A stretch of DNA of 64,000 bases from Sphingomonadaceae bacterium (GTDB lineage: Bacteria > Pseudomonadota > Alphaproteobacteria > Sphingomonadales > Sphingomonadaceae), in assembly GCA_025056155.1 (NCBI GenBank), contig JANWWL010000009.1:140791-204790 (forward strand), written 5' to 3'. The notes beneath the pieces were generated by a model that was given only the letters and a program-made list of their open reading frames with translations, was not told the DNA's origin and made no database searches. Below, piece after piece: positions 19,918-30,296 of this stretch (positions are counted from its first letter, which is position 1; each line of letters starts with the position of its first letter). Both the position numbers and the translations under genes were made by a program.

Positions 19918-20904
19918 TCACGCCCCGGGGGTCGTGCCGGCCGCCAGCCCCGCCGCCGCAATCCCAGGCCCGGACGGCGGGATGCCCTGTTCGGCCTGCT
20001 TGGCCCGCATCCACGCCAGGAACTGCTGTTCGGGCACCACCTCAACCGCGATCGGCATGAACCCGTGCTTGGTGCCGCACAGCTCCGAGCACTGACCGTA
20101 ATAGACGCCCGGGCGATCCACCTTGAACCAGGTCTCGTTCACCCGGCCTGGCACCGCATCCATCTTGACCCAGAAGGCCGGCACCGCCCAGCTGTGGATC
20201 ACGTCGGCGGCGGTCACCAGGAGTTTCACGGTTTTGCCCGCTGGCACGACGAGGCGGTTGTCCGTTTCGAGGAGGTAGGGGGCGCCGCGGCGCGCGGCCT
20301 CCGCGCGATCCACCATCACCGCGTCGAAGCTCACCCCGCCGTAGTCCGGATATTCGTAGCCCCAGTACCACTGGTAGCCCGTCACCTTCACCACGAGATC
20401 GGCCTTGGGCGGGGAATATTGCGCCGCCAGCAGGCGGAAGCTTGGCACCGCGATCACCAACAGGATGAGGGCCGGAATCGTCGTCCAGGTCACCTCCAGG
20501 CGGAAGTTGTGGCTGAACTTGGCCGGCACGGGATTGGCGCGCTCGCGGTACCGCACGACCGTCCAGACGAGCAATGCGCACACCAACAGGGAGATCCCGA
20601 TCATCACGGGATTGAGAAGGCCATGGACCATGGCGAGCGCCTGCCGGCCGACCGGGGTCACCTGGTCGAGAAGGTCGATGCCCCAAGGCTGGGGCTGGCC
20701 GACCGCCGGGTCCGGCTTAAGCGGCGCGTAGGCAGGCACTGGCGCGGTGACCGGGTCGGCCGCGGCCGGACCGCTGACCAGGTCGGCCGGCATGGGCGGC
20801 GGGGTCGCGGCCGGCACTTCGGCGAGCGACGGGGCGGCGAGTGCAGCCCCGGCGAGGCCCAGCCGGCGCAGCGCGCGCACGACAGAGGCGAGCGTCAACG
20901 TCAT
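19918..20904 (-). CDS. ctaC: Cytochrome c oxidase subunit II
   Basis: This 328-residue protein has a signal peptide, an extended Pro/Ala-rich periplasmic N-terminus (about 30-70), two helices and the CuA cupredoxin domain. The CuA ligands are visible in VIHSWAVP and [12 protein letters not shown], and the electron-entry Trp motif in [14 protein letters not shown]. The CuA site shows it takes electrons from cytochrome c. It heads the oxidase operon; the promoter should lie in the 100-nt gap to the crotonase gene or upstream of that gene. Confidence 0.97.
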   Translation of the reverse strand: MTLTLASVVRALRRLGLAGAALAAPSLAEVPAATPPPMPADLVSGPAAADPVTAPVPAYAPLKPDPAVGQPQPWGIDLLDQVTPVGRQALAMVHGLLNPVMIGISLLVCALLVWTVVRYRERANPVPAKFSHNFRLEVTWTTIPALILLVIAVPSFRLLAAQYSPPKADLVVKVTGYQWYWGYEYPDYGGVSFDAVMVDRAEAARRGAPYLLETDNRLVVPAGKTVKLLVTAADVIHSWAVPAFWVKMDAVPGRVNETWFKVDRPGVYYGQCSELCGTKHGFMPIAVEVVPEQQFLAWMRAKQAEQGIPPSGPGIAAAGLAAGTTPGA

Positions 20905-21004
20905 CGCCCCAGCACCTAGCGCCGCCCGGTGGGGGCCTCAAGCAGACCGAGGTCGGATGCGATGCCGCGGCCGACCTTGCACCAGCCATGCAGCCGCCCC
21001 GCGT

Positions 21005-21823
21005 TCAGGCGGCCAGGTCGTCGAACTGGGCTTCTTCCTTGCGCATCTGGGCGGCGATCGCTCGGCGCATGTCCTCACCCGGCAGCATCGCGGCGTTCCA
21101 GGTGGCCACATATTCCAGCCCCTGTTCGATGGTCAGGTCGCGGCCTGCGTTGAGCATCTGCTTGATGCCCGCGACCACCAGCGGGCTCTTGGCCGCGATC
21201 TCGCGGGCCAGCGCCAGGGCGCCCGCGATCGTGTCGTCGCGGGTCGGGAAGACCCGGTTGAGAAAGCCGAACCGCAGCGCTTCCTCGGCCGGCCAGCGCC
21301 GGCCCGTGTAGGCGAGCTCGCGCACCAGACCCTGCGGCAACAGGTAGGGGATGCGCTGCAGCGTGCCCACGTCGGCCACGATGGCGACGTTCACCTCCTG
21401 GATCGTGAAGAAGCAGTCGGCCGAGCCCACGCGGATGTCGCAGGCCGTCACCAGATCCACCCCGCCGCCTACGCATCCGCCGTGGATGGCCGCGATCACC
21501 GGCACCCGGCATTGGTCCACCTTGGTGAAGGGTATCTGCATGCGCCGGATGTGCCGGCGCAGTTTCTCGCGCGCCCGGCCCGGGTCGGGGTGCCGCTCCC
21601 CCTCCATCCCGCCGGCCCAGTTGAGGTCGAGACCTGCGGTGAAATGCCGCCCCGTGGACGAGATCACCACGGCCCGGATGCCGGGATCCTGCTCGATGGC
21701 GTCGAAGGCTTGCGGCAGCTCGCGCCAGAACGCCTCGTTCATGGTGTTGAGTTCGGCCGGGCGGCAAAGCTGCAGGTGGGCCACGTGGTCTGCCACCTCG
21801 AAGGTAAAGCAGGTGTAGGTCAT
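21005..21823 (-). CDS. Crotonase-family enzyme, dienoyl-CoA isomerase-like
   Basis: This 272-residue enoyl-CoA hydratase/isomerase-superfamily protein has the oxyanion-hole segments [10 protein letters not shown] and [12 protein letters not shown]. The acidic pair in [21 protein letters not shown], with an Asp where hydratases have other residues, is the pattern of delta(3,5),delta(2,4)-dienoyl-CoA isomerase (ECH1), which moves double bonds during breakdown of unsaturated fatty acids. GAGGGAAGG lies before the ATG. It is upstream of ctaC by 100 nt and divergent from the 2Fe-2S protein gene. Confidence 0.85.
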   Translation of the reverse strand: MTYTCFTFEVADHVAHLQLCRPAELNTMNEAFWRELPQAFDAIEQDPGIRAVVISSTGRHFTAGLDLNWAGGMEGERHPDPGRAREKLRRHIRRMQIPFTKVDQCRVPVIAAIHGGCVGGGVDLVTACDIRVGSADCFFTIQEVNVAIVADVGTLQRIPYLLPQGLVRELAYTGRRWPAEEALRFGFLNRVFPTRDDTIAGALALAREIAAKSPLVVAGIKQMLNAGRDLTIEQGLEYVATWNAAMLPGEDMRRAIAAQMRKEEAQFDDLAA

Positions 21824-21865
21824 GGGCCTTCCCTCGACGCGCGTTCAGGGCTAGCGACGGCGGGC

Positions 21866-22330
21866 ATGACCCGGATGACGGTGAACGGCAACCCCGTGAA
21901 ATACGAGCTCGCGCCCGATACGCCGCTCCTCTGGGCGTTGCGCGACGCCTCGAACCTCACCGGCACCAAGTACGGCTGCGGGGCCGGCCTGTGCGGGGCG
22001 TGCACCGTGTGGGTGGACGGGGCGGCCGTTCGCTCGTGCCAGGTCACCATCGGCGAGCTCGAGGGCGCCTTCGTGACCACGATCGAGGGCCTTTCCGACG
22101 ATCGGTCGCATCCGGTGCAGCGCGCCTGGCTTGAGCTTCAGGTGCCGCAATGCGGCTTCTGCCAGTCGGGCATGATCATGGCCGCGGCCGCCCTGCTGAA
22201 ATCGAACCCACGGCCAAGCCGCGCCGACGTTCGCGCGGCCATCACCAACCTCTGTCGCTGCGGCACCTATCCTCGTATCGAGGCGGCCGTCCTCCGGGCC
22301 GCCGAACTCTCGGCAGGACGCACGGCCTGA
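21866..22330 (+). CDS. 2Fe-2S subunit of a xanthine-oxidase-family molybdenum hydroxylase (IorA-like), orphan
   Basis: This 154-residue protein has the two-domain layout of the small subunit of enzymes such as isoquinoline 1-oxidoreductase, aldehyde dehydrogenases of acetic acid bacteria and CO dehydrogenase. The plant-type cluster Cys are in [17 protein letters not shown] with a fourth Cys in VRSCQ, and the helical cluster Cys are in QCGFCQSGM and [11 protein letters not shown]. No molybdopterin-binding large subunit, FAD subunit or cytochrome subunit lies on either side; the next gene is an unrelated permease. The gene looks intact, so a distant partner is likely. Confidence 0.88.
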   Translation: MTRMTVNGNPVKYELAPDTPLLWALRDASNLTGTKYGCGAGLCGACTVWVDGAAVRSCQVTIGELEGAFVTTIEGLSDDRSHPVQRAWLELQVPQCGFCQSGMIMAAAALLKSNPRPSRADVRAAITNLCRCGTYPRIEAAVLRAAELSAGRTA

Positions 22331-22377
22331 GGGACCGTCGCCCGGCGCCCGCCCGGTCGGCGGGCGTCCTGCTGCGC

Positions 22378-23637
22378 GTGCTGGGGTTGGGCTTCGGCCT
22401 CGCCACGGTGGTGGGGGGTGTGATCGGGGCGGGCATCCTGCGCCAGCCGGGAGTGGTGGCCGAGGCCATCCCCCATCCCGCCCTGATCCTCGTCCTATGG
22501 GCGGCGGGCGGCCTGATGGCCGCGATCAACGCCCTCACGGTCGTCGAATTGGGGGCGAGCTTGCCGCGGGCCGGTGGGCCCTACGCCGTGGTGGGCCACG
22601 CCCTGGGGCCTCGGGCGGGGGCGTTGGTAGGCTGGGCCGATTGGTTCAACGGCATGTCGACGCTCGCCTTCCTGGCCGTGGCCTTCGCCGAGTTCCTGGC
22701 CCGGGCGGGGGTGGGGGCCCATCGTCCACCGGGCCAGGCGGCGGTCGCCCTGGTGGTGGCGGCCTTCCTCATGAATGCCGTCGGAACGCGCGGCATGGGC
22801 CGGGTGCAGACCCTGCTCTCGACTCTCAAGGGGCTGGCGCTCGCGGTGCTCGTGGGGGCCCTGTTCCTCGCGCCGGCCGCGCCCGCCCCGCCGCGCGGAC
22901 CGGAAGCCCCGGTGTTGGAGCTCGCCGGGTTGGCGCTCGCACTCAGTGCCATCCACAACACCTACACGGGCTATCAGACCCCCCTCTACATGGGCGAGGA
23001 GATGGAGCGGCCCGACCGGCACGTGGCCCGCGCGGTCTTCGGGGGCCTTGCGCTCGTGTCCGCGCTCTACCTGCTCGTGAACATGGGCTTGCTGCACGCC
23101 CTGGGCCCGGAGGGAATGGCGGGCTCGTCCCTGGCGCTCGCCGACGGGGCGCAGCGCGTGTTCGGGTCCGAAGGGGCCCTGCTGGTCGCCGGGTTTGGGG
23201 CGCTGTCGGTCGCGGCCTCGGTCAACCTTCGCCTGATGACTCACGCGCGTGGCGCCTTCGCCATGGCGCGCGACGGCGTGCTCCCCCCGCCTTTGGCTCG
23301 CGTCGCGCCCGGCGGCACCCCGCTTCTCGCCCTCGTGCTGACGACGGCGGGGGCGGTGGGTCTCGCCGCCTCGGGCGCCTACCTTGCGCTCGTCGCCGTG
23401 AACGCCCCGTTGCGCTTGCTGATCGAGATCGCGCTGGTGGCAAGCCTCATGCGCCTGCGTCGGACGGAGCCCCACCGGCCCCGGCCGTTTCGCATGCCGC
23501 TCTACCCCTGGCCCGCGGTCCTTGCCCTTGCCGTCGATGCGGTGCTGCTGGTGGCCGTGGTGTGGGAGGATCCGGTCCACAGCGCCGTGGCCTTGGGCGC
23601 GGTCGGGCTGGCCGCGCTGTTCGTGTGGGCGCGATGA
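22378..23637 (+). CDS. APC-family amino acid permease
   Basis: This protein of about 419 residues has roughly twelve helices and the helix 1 motif VVGGVIGAGILRQPG. It is only distantly similar to the permease at 9167-10438 by eye. The substrate is unknown. The start is uncertain: GTG at 22378 sits right before helix 1 without a clear ribosome site, while a CTG at 22327 would overlap the stop of the 2Fe-2S gene. Its stop overlaps the next ATG in an ATGA quartet. Confidence 0.83.
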   Translation: MLGLGFGLATVVGGVIGAGILRQPGVVAEAIPHPALILVLWAAGGLMAAINALTVVELGASLPRAGGPYAVVGHALGPRAGALVGWADWFNGMSTLAFLAVAFAEFLARAGVGAHRPPGQAAVALVVAAFLMNAVGTRGMGRVQTLLSTLKGLALAVLVGALFLAPAAPAPPRGPEAPVLELAGLALALSAIHNTYTGYQTPLYMGEEMERPDRHVARAVFGGLALVSALYLLVNMGLLHALGPEGMAGSSLALADGAQRVFGSEGALLVAGFGALSVAASVNLRLMTHARGAFAMARDGVLPPPLARVAPGGTPLLALVLTTAGAVGLAASGAYLALVAVNAPLRLLIEIALVASLMRLRRTEPHRPRPFRMPLYPWPAVLALAVDAVLLVAVVWEDPVHSAVALGAVGLAALFVWAR

Positions 23638-23879
23638 CGGCGGAAGAAGCGATCCGCGAGGCCCTGGCGCGACGGCGGCCGGGAGGCAGCATCTGCCCCA
23701 CCGACGCCGCCCGGCTGCTGGGAGGTGCCGATTGGCGGGGGCAGCTGCCCGCAATCCACGCCGCGGCCCGGGCGCTGGCCGCCGCCGGCGAGGTCTGCCT
23801 CACCCAGCGCGGCGAGCCCGTCACCGACCCGCGCGGCGCCTACCGCATCGGGCGGGCGCCCCCGCCCGATGGGGCCTGA
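23634..23879 (+). CDS. DUF3253 family protein
   Basis: This 81-residue protein matches the small DUF3253 family, with the pattern ICPTDAARLL, then W-R, then a helix and a wing-like EVCLTQRGEPV segment ending GAYRIGRA. The fold looks like a winged helix, but no function is known to me. It starts at an ATGA overlap with the permease gene, so it is translated with it. Confidence 0.85.
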   Translation: MTAEEAIREALARRRPGGSICPTDAARLLGGADWRGQLPAIHAAARALAAAGEVCLTQRGEPVTDPRGAYRIGRAPPPDGA

Positions 23880-24334
23880 CGCGCCTCGGGCGGCCGCCAC
23901 CACCCCGCGCCGGCGCGCGGCAGCCCCCAAGAGCCCGAAGCCTGCGATCGTGAGCGCCCAGGCGGCCGGCTCGGGGATGGGGGTCGGCGGCAGGGGCGGC
24001 ACGACCCAAAACGGGAACCCGATCGTGAAGCCTGCCCAGCCGGGCCGCGGCTCGACTGCCACGGTCGGGAACGAGAGGTTCGTGACGGGCGTATCCGGGA
24101 CGAACTTGCGCCCTCATGCCACGCGAAGCCGGCGACGCTGTGCGAGACGACCTTGGGGTTCACGACCCGGTGCCCCAAAAGCCCCTGCCCTCGTCCCGCA
24201 TGGTGTAGCCCTGGTCGAAGAGCCAGGCCTTCGGCGACCGGCTCTGGCCGAGGCTCACGACCGGCATGGAGATCTCCCTCACCGGCTTGCCGAAGCTCGT
24301 CGTGTGGAAGGGGCCCGAGGTTTCCGGCGCCATC

Positions 24335-24366
24335 AGGTGATTCTAGGCCGAGGTGATTCTAGGCCG
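24335..24366. repeat. Perfect 16-bp tandem duplication in the PEP-CTERM pseudogene
   Basis: The unit AGGTGATTCTAGGCCG occurs twice without a gap (24335-24350, 24351-24366). Sixteen is not a multiple of three, so the duplication shifts the frame. Read on the minus strand, each copy also carries a TAG in the frame that leads into the downstream VVSLGQ part, so removing one copy would restore frame but not the reading of the gene. Confidence 0.95.
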
Positions 24367-24524
24367 GAGGGCTGGGCAGGTCGTCGAAGGCGGGCAGGGC
24401 CGTGGAGGGCGCTCGAATCGGAGGGCGCCTCGAACCGGTGGTCGTTCCTGGCCGGGAGGCGGGCGGTGCACTGCGCGTAGCCGATCTCGGCGAAGGTGCC
24501 GCCGCTGAAGGTGAGGTCCACGCT

Positions 24525-24560
24525 GCCAACGGTGCCGGTGGCGCCAACGGTGCCGGTGGC
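24525..24560. repeat. Perfect 18-bp tandem repeat, two copies
   Basis: The unit GCCAACGGTGCCGGTGGC is present twice in a row. It encodes a repeated T-G-T-V-G-A-like hexapeptide in the N-terminal part of the PEP-CTERM protein and keeps the frame. Confidence 0.92.
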
Positions 24561-24600
24561 GGTCGTGGCCACGAGGGGCGTGGCCTCCACGCGGTGCCGT

Positions 24601-24645
24601 GTCGTCCAGTCGATCATCGTCCAGTCGCTTATCGTCCAGTCGATC
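24601..24645. repeat. 15-bp tandem repeat, three near-identical copies
   Basis: Three 15-bp units share the core TCGTCCAGTCG (24601-24615, 24616-24630, 24631-24645) with small changes at the ends. On the minus strand they encode a repeated D-W-T-x-I/S pentapeptide just after the signal peptide of the PEP-CTERM protein. The frame is kept. Confidence 0.9.
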
Positions 24646-24766
24646 ATCGCCGAGGCGGGGCCGCTGGCGAGCGCTGCGGCCGCCGCAAGGTTGGTCGAGG
24701 TGAAGCGCACGAGGTTCCTGCTCCGGCTCGATGGCGGGCCGTGCGCGCCCACCCGGCCACCACGCG

Positions 24767-24782
24767 GGCAAGACTTGTGCCA
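24767..24782 (-). promoter_or_regulatory. Sigma-54 type (-24/-12) promoter for the PEP-CTERM gene
   Basis: The minus strand reads TGGCAC, five nt, TTGC, which is the RpoN consensus with exact spacing of the GG and GC pairs. The predicted start of transcription is near 24756, about 46 nt before the GTG at 24710. PEP-CTERM genes are known to be controlled by sigma-54 with the PrsK/PrsR regulators, which fits. Not tested. Confidence 0.65.
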
Positions 24783-24801
24783 GGTCCTGCACCAAGCCTT
24801 C

Positions 24802-25723
24802 TCAAGCGGTCTCCAAAAAAGAACCCGCCGGGAGCAGCAAAATTTTCCGAAAGGTAAGCCAATGTCGCATTCTGGAGAATACGTAGATATTTCTCGGGAT
24901 CTTGCGCGGACTGCCGGTCGGCCCGCCGCGGTCGCGGCGTGGGCGCGCCTGAGCGCGCGAGGTCTGCTGCACCTGGCGCCGCCGGCCCCGCGCCGGCCAA
25001 GGAGGCGCCTGGCGGATCAGGGCCAGCGCTCCGGCTCGATCACCGGCAAGCTTCTCCCCGTCGCCGAGTGCCACGAGGCCGGCCGCGTAGCGGATGTCGA
25101 GGCCGCGATAGCGCGTCTCGACGAGCCCCAGCCGCTCCAGCTGGCGACGCGCCTCGGCAAGCGTCGTCCGGCCGATCGCCGCAATGGCGGCGAGGTCGGC
25201 CTGCGATACGCCGAGCCGCAGGCCGTCGGCGAGGTCCGCTCCCGCGAGGACCGGGAGGATTGCGGCCACGCGCTCGACCGGGGCCTGGCGGCGCAGCGCG
25301 GCAACGATGGCGAGCGCCCCCCACAGATTGAGGATGGCAAGCCGGGCCGGCGCAGCCTCGGAGGCCCGGCGTGCGCTCGGCAAGGCCGGCTATGCGCCGC
25401 TCGCGCAGGACGAGAGGGCTGCCGGCCGTCGCGGTCACGAGGCTGGGCCTGCCGGGTGGGCGTGCGAGATCGCTGAGGACAACGCCCGGCGTGGCGACGG
25501 CAAAGTGCGTCGGATCCGTCGCGCCCGCCGCGATGTCGAGCCGCAGGTGGCCGCTTGCGATGCCGACGAGGTCCGCGGGGCCCCGGGCCGGGTCGTGGAT
25601 CCGCCCGCCGCGCGCCACCTGCCGCAGCTGCGCCTCGCCTTGGACGGCCGCGGCGATCGCAGGCGCCTCGTGAACCAGCCACGGGCCCTGCGCGAGAACC
25701 CGCTCTGCCGGCTGCTGCTCCAT
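24802..25723 (-). pseudogene. Crp/Fnr-family regulator gene with one frameshift
   Basis: The N-terminal half starts at the ATG at 25723 (MEQQPAERVLAQGPWLVHEAP) and reads a cyclic-nucleotide-binding-like barrel up to LRERRIAGLAER near 25380. The frame then changes and the other frame continues with ARLAILNLWGALAIVAALRRQAPVERVAAIL and a C-terminal helix-turn-helix of the Crp class (GVSQADLAAIAAIGRTTLAEAR, RLGLVETRY). The conserved part ends near 25050; the open frame then runs on as a basic, non-conserved tail to 24802. One indel near 25365-25385 explains the break. No cAMP- or heme-specific residues can be assigned. The gene is beside the broken PEP-CTERM gene, so the locus seems to be decaying. 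Confidence 0.7.
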
Positions 25724-25834
25724 CGATCGCGCGCCAGATGCTCCGGTCTCGACTAGCCGGCTCGGCCCTGACGCGGCTATCCCGGGGAAGGTCGACGTGG
25801 CGTCGAGGGTGGGCGGGCCGCTCGGGAGGCAAGG

Positions 25835-26239
25835 ATGCCGATGTCAAGGTGGTGGACGTGGGCCGCGCTTGCGGTCGCGGCCCCGGTGGCGGCCGAGACC
25901 CCGGCGCCCCGGCAGGGGCTCCTCGGCCTCGATGCCGAGACGACCCGGATCCTCGTCGAAGCCGGGCAGAAGGCGCGGGCGCCGGGCTGGGACCTGATGC
26001 TGCGCGGCCTGCGCGAGGAGAGGCTCGCGGCGCTGGAGCAGGACCCGGTCGACTGGGCGCGCCTCGTGCGCGCGATCGAATCGGAGAAGGCGCTGGAAGC
26101 GCTGCGGATCAACCGGGCACTCGATGCCGAGCTCGAGGCGTTCGCGCGGATGACGCCCGCCCAGCGCAGGCAGGTGGCCGCCGCGTCGCGCAGGATGAGC
26201 CAGACGCTCCTCGAGATGCAGGCCGCCCCGCGCAACTAG
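25835..26239 (+). CDS. Small periplasmic protein, heavy-metal-resistance (CpxP/Spy-like) type
   Basis: This 134-residue protein has a signal peptide (WTWAALAVAAPVAAE) and a mature part that is almost all alpha-helix and rich in Arg, Ala and Glu, including GLREERLAALEQDPVD and MTPAQRRQVAAASRRM. Segments of this LTPxQR kind are typical of periplasmic metal-sensor or CpxP/Spy-like proteins, but no metal ligands stand out. GGGAGG lies five nt before the ATG at 25835. No two-component or efflux genes are next to it, so the family call is tentative. Confidence 0.6.
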   Translation: MPMSRWWTWAALAVAAPVAAETPAPRQGLLGLDAETTRILVEAGQKARAPGWDLMLRGLREERLAALEQDPVDWARLVRAIESEKALEALRINRALDAELEAFARMTPAQRRQVAAASRRMSQTLLEMQAAPRN

Positions 26240-26273
26240 CCACTGCAGGCCCCGCGGCCGGGCTGCGGAAGTC

Positions 26274-27989
26274 TCAGATGTCGGCGTAACAGTGGGTCTC
26301 GGCGGCCGCGCCGGGGTGAGTCACGGCCCCCTCCGAGGCCGGGCCCACCACTTGCGCGTAGCGCCACAGGGCCCCCGAGCCATAGTCGTGCGGGCGCGGC
26401 CGCCAACGCGCGCGCCGCGTCGCCAGCACGTCTTCGTCCACGAGCAGGTCGATCGTGCCGGCCTCGGCGTCGATGCGGATCCGGTCGCCATCCTCCACCA
26501 GTGCGATGGGCCCGCCGACCGCGGCCTCCGGCCCCACATGGCCCACGCAGAAGCCGCGCGTGGCGCCCGAGAAGCGCCCGTCGGTCACGAGCGCCACCTC
26601 CTCGCCCATCCCCTGGCCATAAAGGGCGGCCGTGGTCGCCAGCATCTCGCGCATCCCCGGCCCGCCCTTGGGCCCTTCGTAGCGGATCACGATCACCTCG
26701 CCCGGGCGATAGGCGCGGGCTTCCACCGCGGCAAAGGCGTCCTCCTCGCGGTCGAAGCAGCGGGCCGGGCCTTCGAACACCAGCTGCCGCAGGCCCGCCA
26801 CCTTCACGATCGCTCCGTCCGGTGCCAGAGTGCCCTTGAGCGCCACCACGCCACCCGTGGGCGAAAGGGGGTTGGACACGGGGCGGACCACCTCTTGGTC
26901 GGCCCGCCAGATGACCTCCCGAAGCTCCTCGCCCAGCGTGCGGCCCGTCACCGTCAGGCACTCGCCATCGAGCAGGCCTGCGTCCAACAGCGCTTTCATC
27001 ACCAGGCGCACGCCCCCGGCCAGATGAAGGTCCCGAGCCACGAACCGGCCCCCGGGTTGCAGGTCGGCGATCCACGGGGTGGTGCGGAACAGCTCGGCGA
27101 CGTCGTGCAGGGTGAAGCGGATGCCGGCCTCGTGCGCCATGGCGGGCAAGTGGAGTGCGGCGTTCGTGGACCCGCCGGTCGCAGCCACCACCCGGGCGGC
27201 GTTCGCAAAGGCGGCCCGCGTGCAGATGTCGCGCGGGCGGATGTTGCGCTCGAGCAGGTGCATCACCGCCCGGCCCGAGGCGCGGGCGACCTCCATCCGC
27301 TGAGGGTCCGGCGCGGGGGCCATGTTCGCCCCCGGCAGCGACAGCCCGATCGCCTCGCCCACGCAGGCCATGGTGTTGGCCGTGAACTGGCCGCCGCAGG
27401 CGCCGTCGCCGGGGCAGGCCACCTTTTCGAGCGCCACCAGCTCTTCGAGCGGGCAGCGCCCGGCCGCGTGCGCGCCGACGGCCTCGAACACGTCCTTGAT
27501 GGTCACGTCTCGGCCCTGGAAGCGCCCGGGCAAGATCGAGCCCCCATAGACGAAGACGCTTGGCACATTCAGGCGCAGCATCGCCATCATCATGCCGGGC
27601 AGGCTCTTGTCGCAGCCCGCGAAGCCCACGAGCGCGTCGTAGCAGTGGCCGCGCACCGAAAGCTCGATCGAATCGGCGATCACCTCGCGGCTCACGAGCG
27701 AAGCCTTCATGCCGGCATGCCCCATGGCGATCCCGTCCGTCACCGTGATCGTGTTGAACCGGCGCGGCGTGCCGCCCGCCTCGATCACCCCTTCCCGGGC
27801 CGCCTCGGCCTGCGCATCGAGGCGGGTGTTGCAGGGCGCGGAGTCGTTGCCGGCCGAGACGACGCCCACGAACGGCCGGGCGATGTCGTCTTCCGAAAGC
27901 CCCATGGCGTAGAAGAACGCACGGTGGGGGGCGCGTTCGGGGCCTTGCGTCACGTGCCGGCTGGGCAGGCGGGTCTTGTCGATGGGCAT
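26274..27989 (-). CDS. ilvD: Dihydroxy-acid dehydratase
   Basis: This 571-residue iron-sulfur enzyme makes the 2-oxo acids that precede valine, isoleucine and leucine. The cluster Cys are in [21 protein letters not shown] and [16 protein letters not shown], and the C-terminal [18 protein letters not shown] is well conserved. I use the ATG at 27989 ([23 protein letters not shown]), which has GGGAG six nt upstream; the open frame extends further but is not conserved. It is 157 nt downstream of the TauE gene on the same strand. Confidence 0.96.
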   Translation of the reverse strand: MPIDKTRLPSRHVTQGPERAPHRAFFYAMGLSEDDIARPFVGVVSAGNDSAPCNTRLDAQAEAAREGVIEAGGTPRRFNTITVTDGIAMGHAGMKASLVSREVIADSIELSVRGHCYDALVGFAGCDKSLPGMMMAMLRLNVPSVFVYGGSILPGRFQGRDVTIKDVFEAVGAHAAGRCPLEELVALEKVACPGDGACGGQFTANTMACVGEAIGLSLPGANMAPAPDPQRMEVARASGRAVMHLLERNIRPRDICTRAAFANAARVVAATGGSTNAALHLPAMAHEAGIRFTLHDVAELFRTTPWIADLQPGGRFVARDLHLAGGVRLVMKALLDAGLLDGECLTVTGRTLGEELREVIWRADQEVVRPVSNPLSPTGGVVALKGTLAPDGAIVKVAGLRQLVFEGPARCFDREEDAFAAVEARAYRPGEVIVIRYEGPKGGPGMREMLATTAALYGQGMGEEVALVTDGRFSGATRGFCVGHVGPEAAVGGPIALVEDGDRIRIDAEAGTIDLLVDEDVLATRRARWRPRPHDYGSGALWRYAQVVGPASEGAVTHPGAAAETHCYADI

Positions 27990-28146
27990 GGCGGCTCCCT
28001 CGCGGTACGGTTGCCGGGGTGGGTCGCTCGTCGTCAACGGCCTCCTGATGGCGCCGCGCCGGCCGAGCGGCATGGCCCGACCGCCGGGCCCTCCTGGAGC
28101 TTCCGGTGGTGGTGCCGGAAGGGAGACAGGATCGCGCGCCGGGTGC

Positions 28147-28905
28147 TCAGGCCGCCTGGCCCCGCGCCAGCAGCCCCACGAACAGCGCAAGGCCCAAGGC
28201 CACCACGCCTCGCTTGAGCCATGAGTCGGGCAGGCGGCTGATGAGACGGGCGCCCAGCCAGCTGCCGCCCAAGGCGCCTGCGCCCAACGCCAGGGCGGGC
28301 GCCCAGGCCACCTCGCCCGATGCGGCGAAGACGGCCGCCGCGGCGGCATTCATGGCGGCGGCCAGCGCGTTCTTGCCGGCCTGGGCCACCTTCACCGCCG
28401 CTCCGCCCAGCGTGAACAGCGCGAGCATCAGAAAGCCGATCCCACCCCCGAAGTAGCCGCCATACACCGCCACCAGACCCTGCCCGGCGCGGATCCACCA
28501 CGCGCCCGGATGCCGGGCCCGCAGCGGGCGGCCGAAGGCCCCCCGAGCGAACAGCAGGGTGGCGGCCAGCACCAGCCACGGCAGCAGCGCGCGGAACAGG
28601 TCCGACGGCGTCACGAGCAGGAGGCCCGCCCCGACCGCACCGCCGGCGAGGCTCGTCGTCAACAGGGCCCGGAACGGCACTGGGCCCACCGGGCCGATCA
28701 GCCGGCGGTTGGCGAGACCCGAGGCGATCTGGCCCGGGAACAGCGCGACAGTGGACGTCAGATTGGCCACCCGGGCGTCGAGGCCGGCCAGCATCAAGGC
28801 CGGTAGGGTCACGAAGCTGCCGCCACCCGCCAGCGCGTTCTGCACCCCCGCCCACAGGCCCGCCCCCAGGAGGAAGAGGAGCGTCACGAAATCCGTCTCG
28901 GCCAC
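28147..28905 (-). CDS. TauE/SafE family membrane permease
   Basis: This 252-residue protein has about eight helices and the repeated signature of the family ([20 protein letters not shown] in the first half and [14 protein letters not shown] in the second). Members export sulfite, sulfoacetate or similar organosulfur anions, but many are uncharacterised. It is divergent from glmM with a 56-nt gap. The substrate here is not known. Confidence 0.88.
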   Translation of the reverse strand: MAETDFVTLLFLLGAGLWAGVQNALAGGGSFVTLPALMLAGLDARVANLTSTVALFPGQIASGLANRRLIGPVGPVPFRALLTTSLAGGAVGAGLLLVTPSDLFRALLPWLVLAATLLFARGAFGRPLRARHPGAWWIRAGQGLVAVYGGYFGGGIGFLMLALFTLGGAAVKVAQAGKNALAAAMNAAAAAVFAASGEVAWAPALALGAGALGGSWLGARLISRLPDSWLKRGVVALGLALFVGLLARGQAA

Positions 28906-28961
28906 AGGCGTGCCTTGCCGGCCGGGCGCGGGCTTGTCTAATCCCAGGAGAGGCCGCTTGC

Positions 28962-30292
<1,331 letters not shown>

Positions 30293-30296
<4 letters not shown>

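Larger units (their letters stand above)
23880..24710 (-). pseudogene. PEP-CTERM protein gene, multiply broken
   Basis: The pieces of one secreted protein can be read in several frames. From a GTG at 24710 (AGGA six nt upstream) comes a signal peptide ending ASGPASA and a Thr/Gly-rich part to about 24410. The next piece (ALPAFDDLPSPPA) is in a second frame and ends at TAG near 24361. The piece with VVSLGQSRSPKAWLFDQGY and GRGFWG is in a third frame, then two more frame changes near 24165 and 24110 lead to GFTIGFPFWVV and the sorting tail PEPAAWALTIAGFGLLG plus Arg-rich end at about 23905-23975. The domain order fits a known family of exosortase substrates. The tail has no nearby stop codon. 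No exosortase is in the window. Confidence 0.8.

Noticed and set aside
24862..25016. Short plus-strand ORF starting MSHSGEYVDISRDLART in the AT-rich pocket
   Set aside because: It has a weak ribosome site and turns into Arg/Pro-rich shadow sequence after about 25 residues; the region is better explained as promoter DNA for the PEP-CTERM gene.
26240..26273. Rho-independent terminator between the small periplasmic protein and ilvD
   Set aside because: Only a four-base stem (CCGC/GCGG) is present and no T run follows on either strand.
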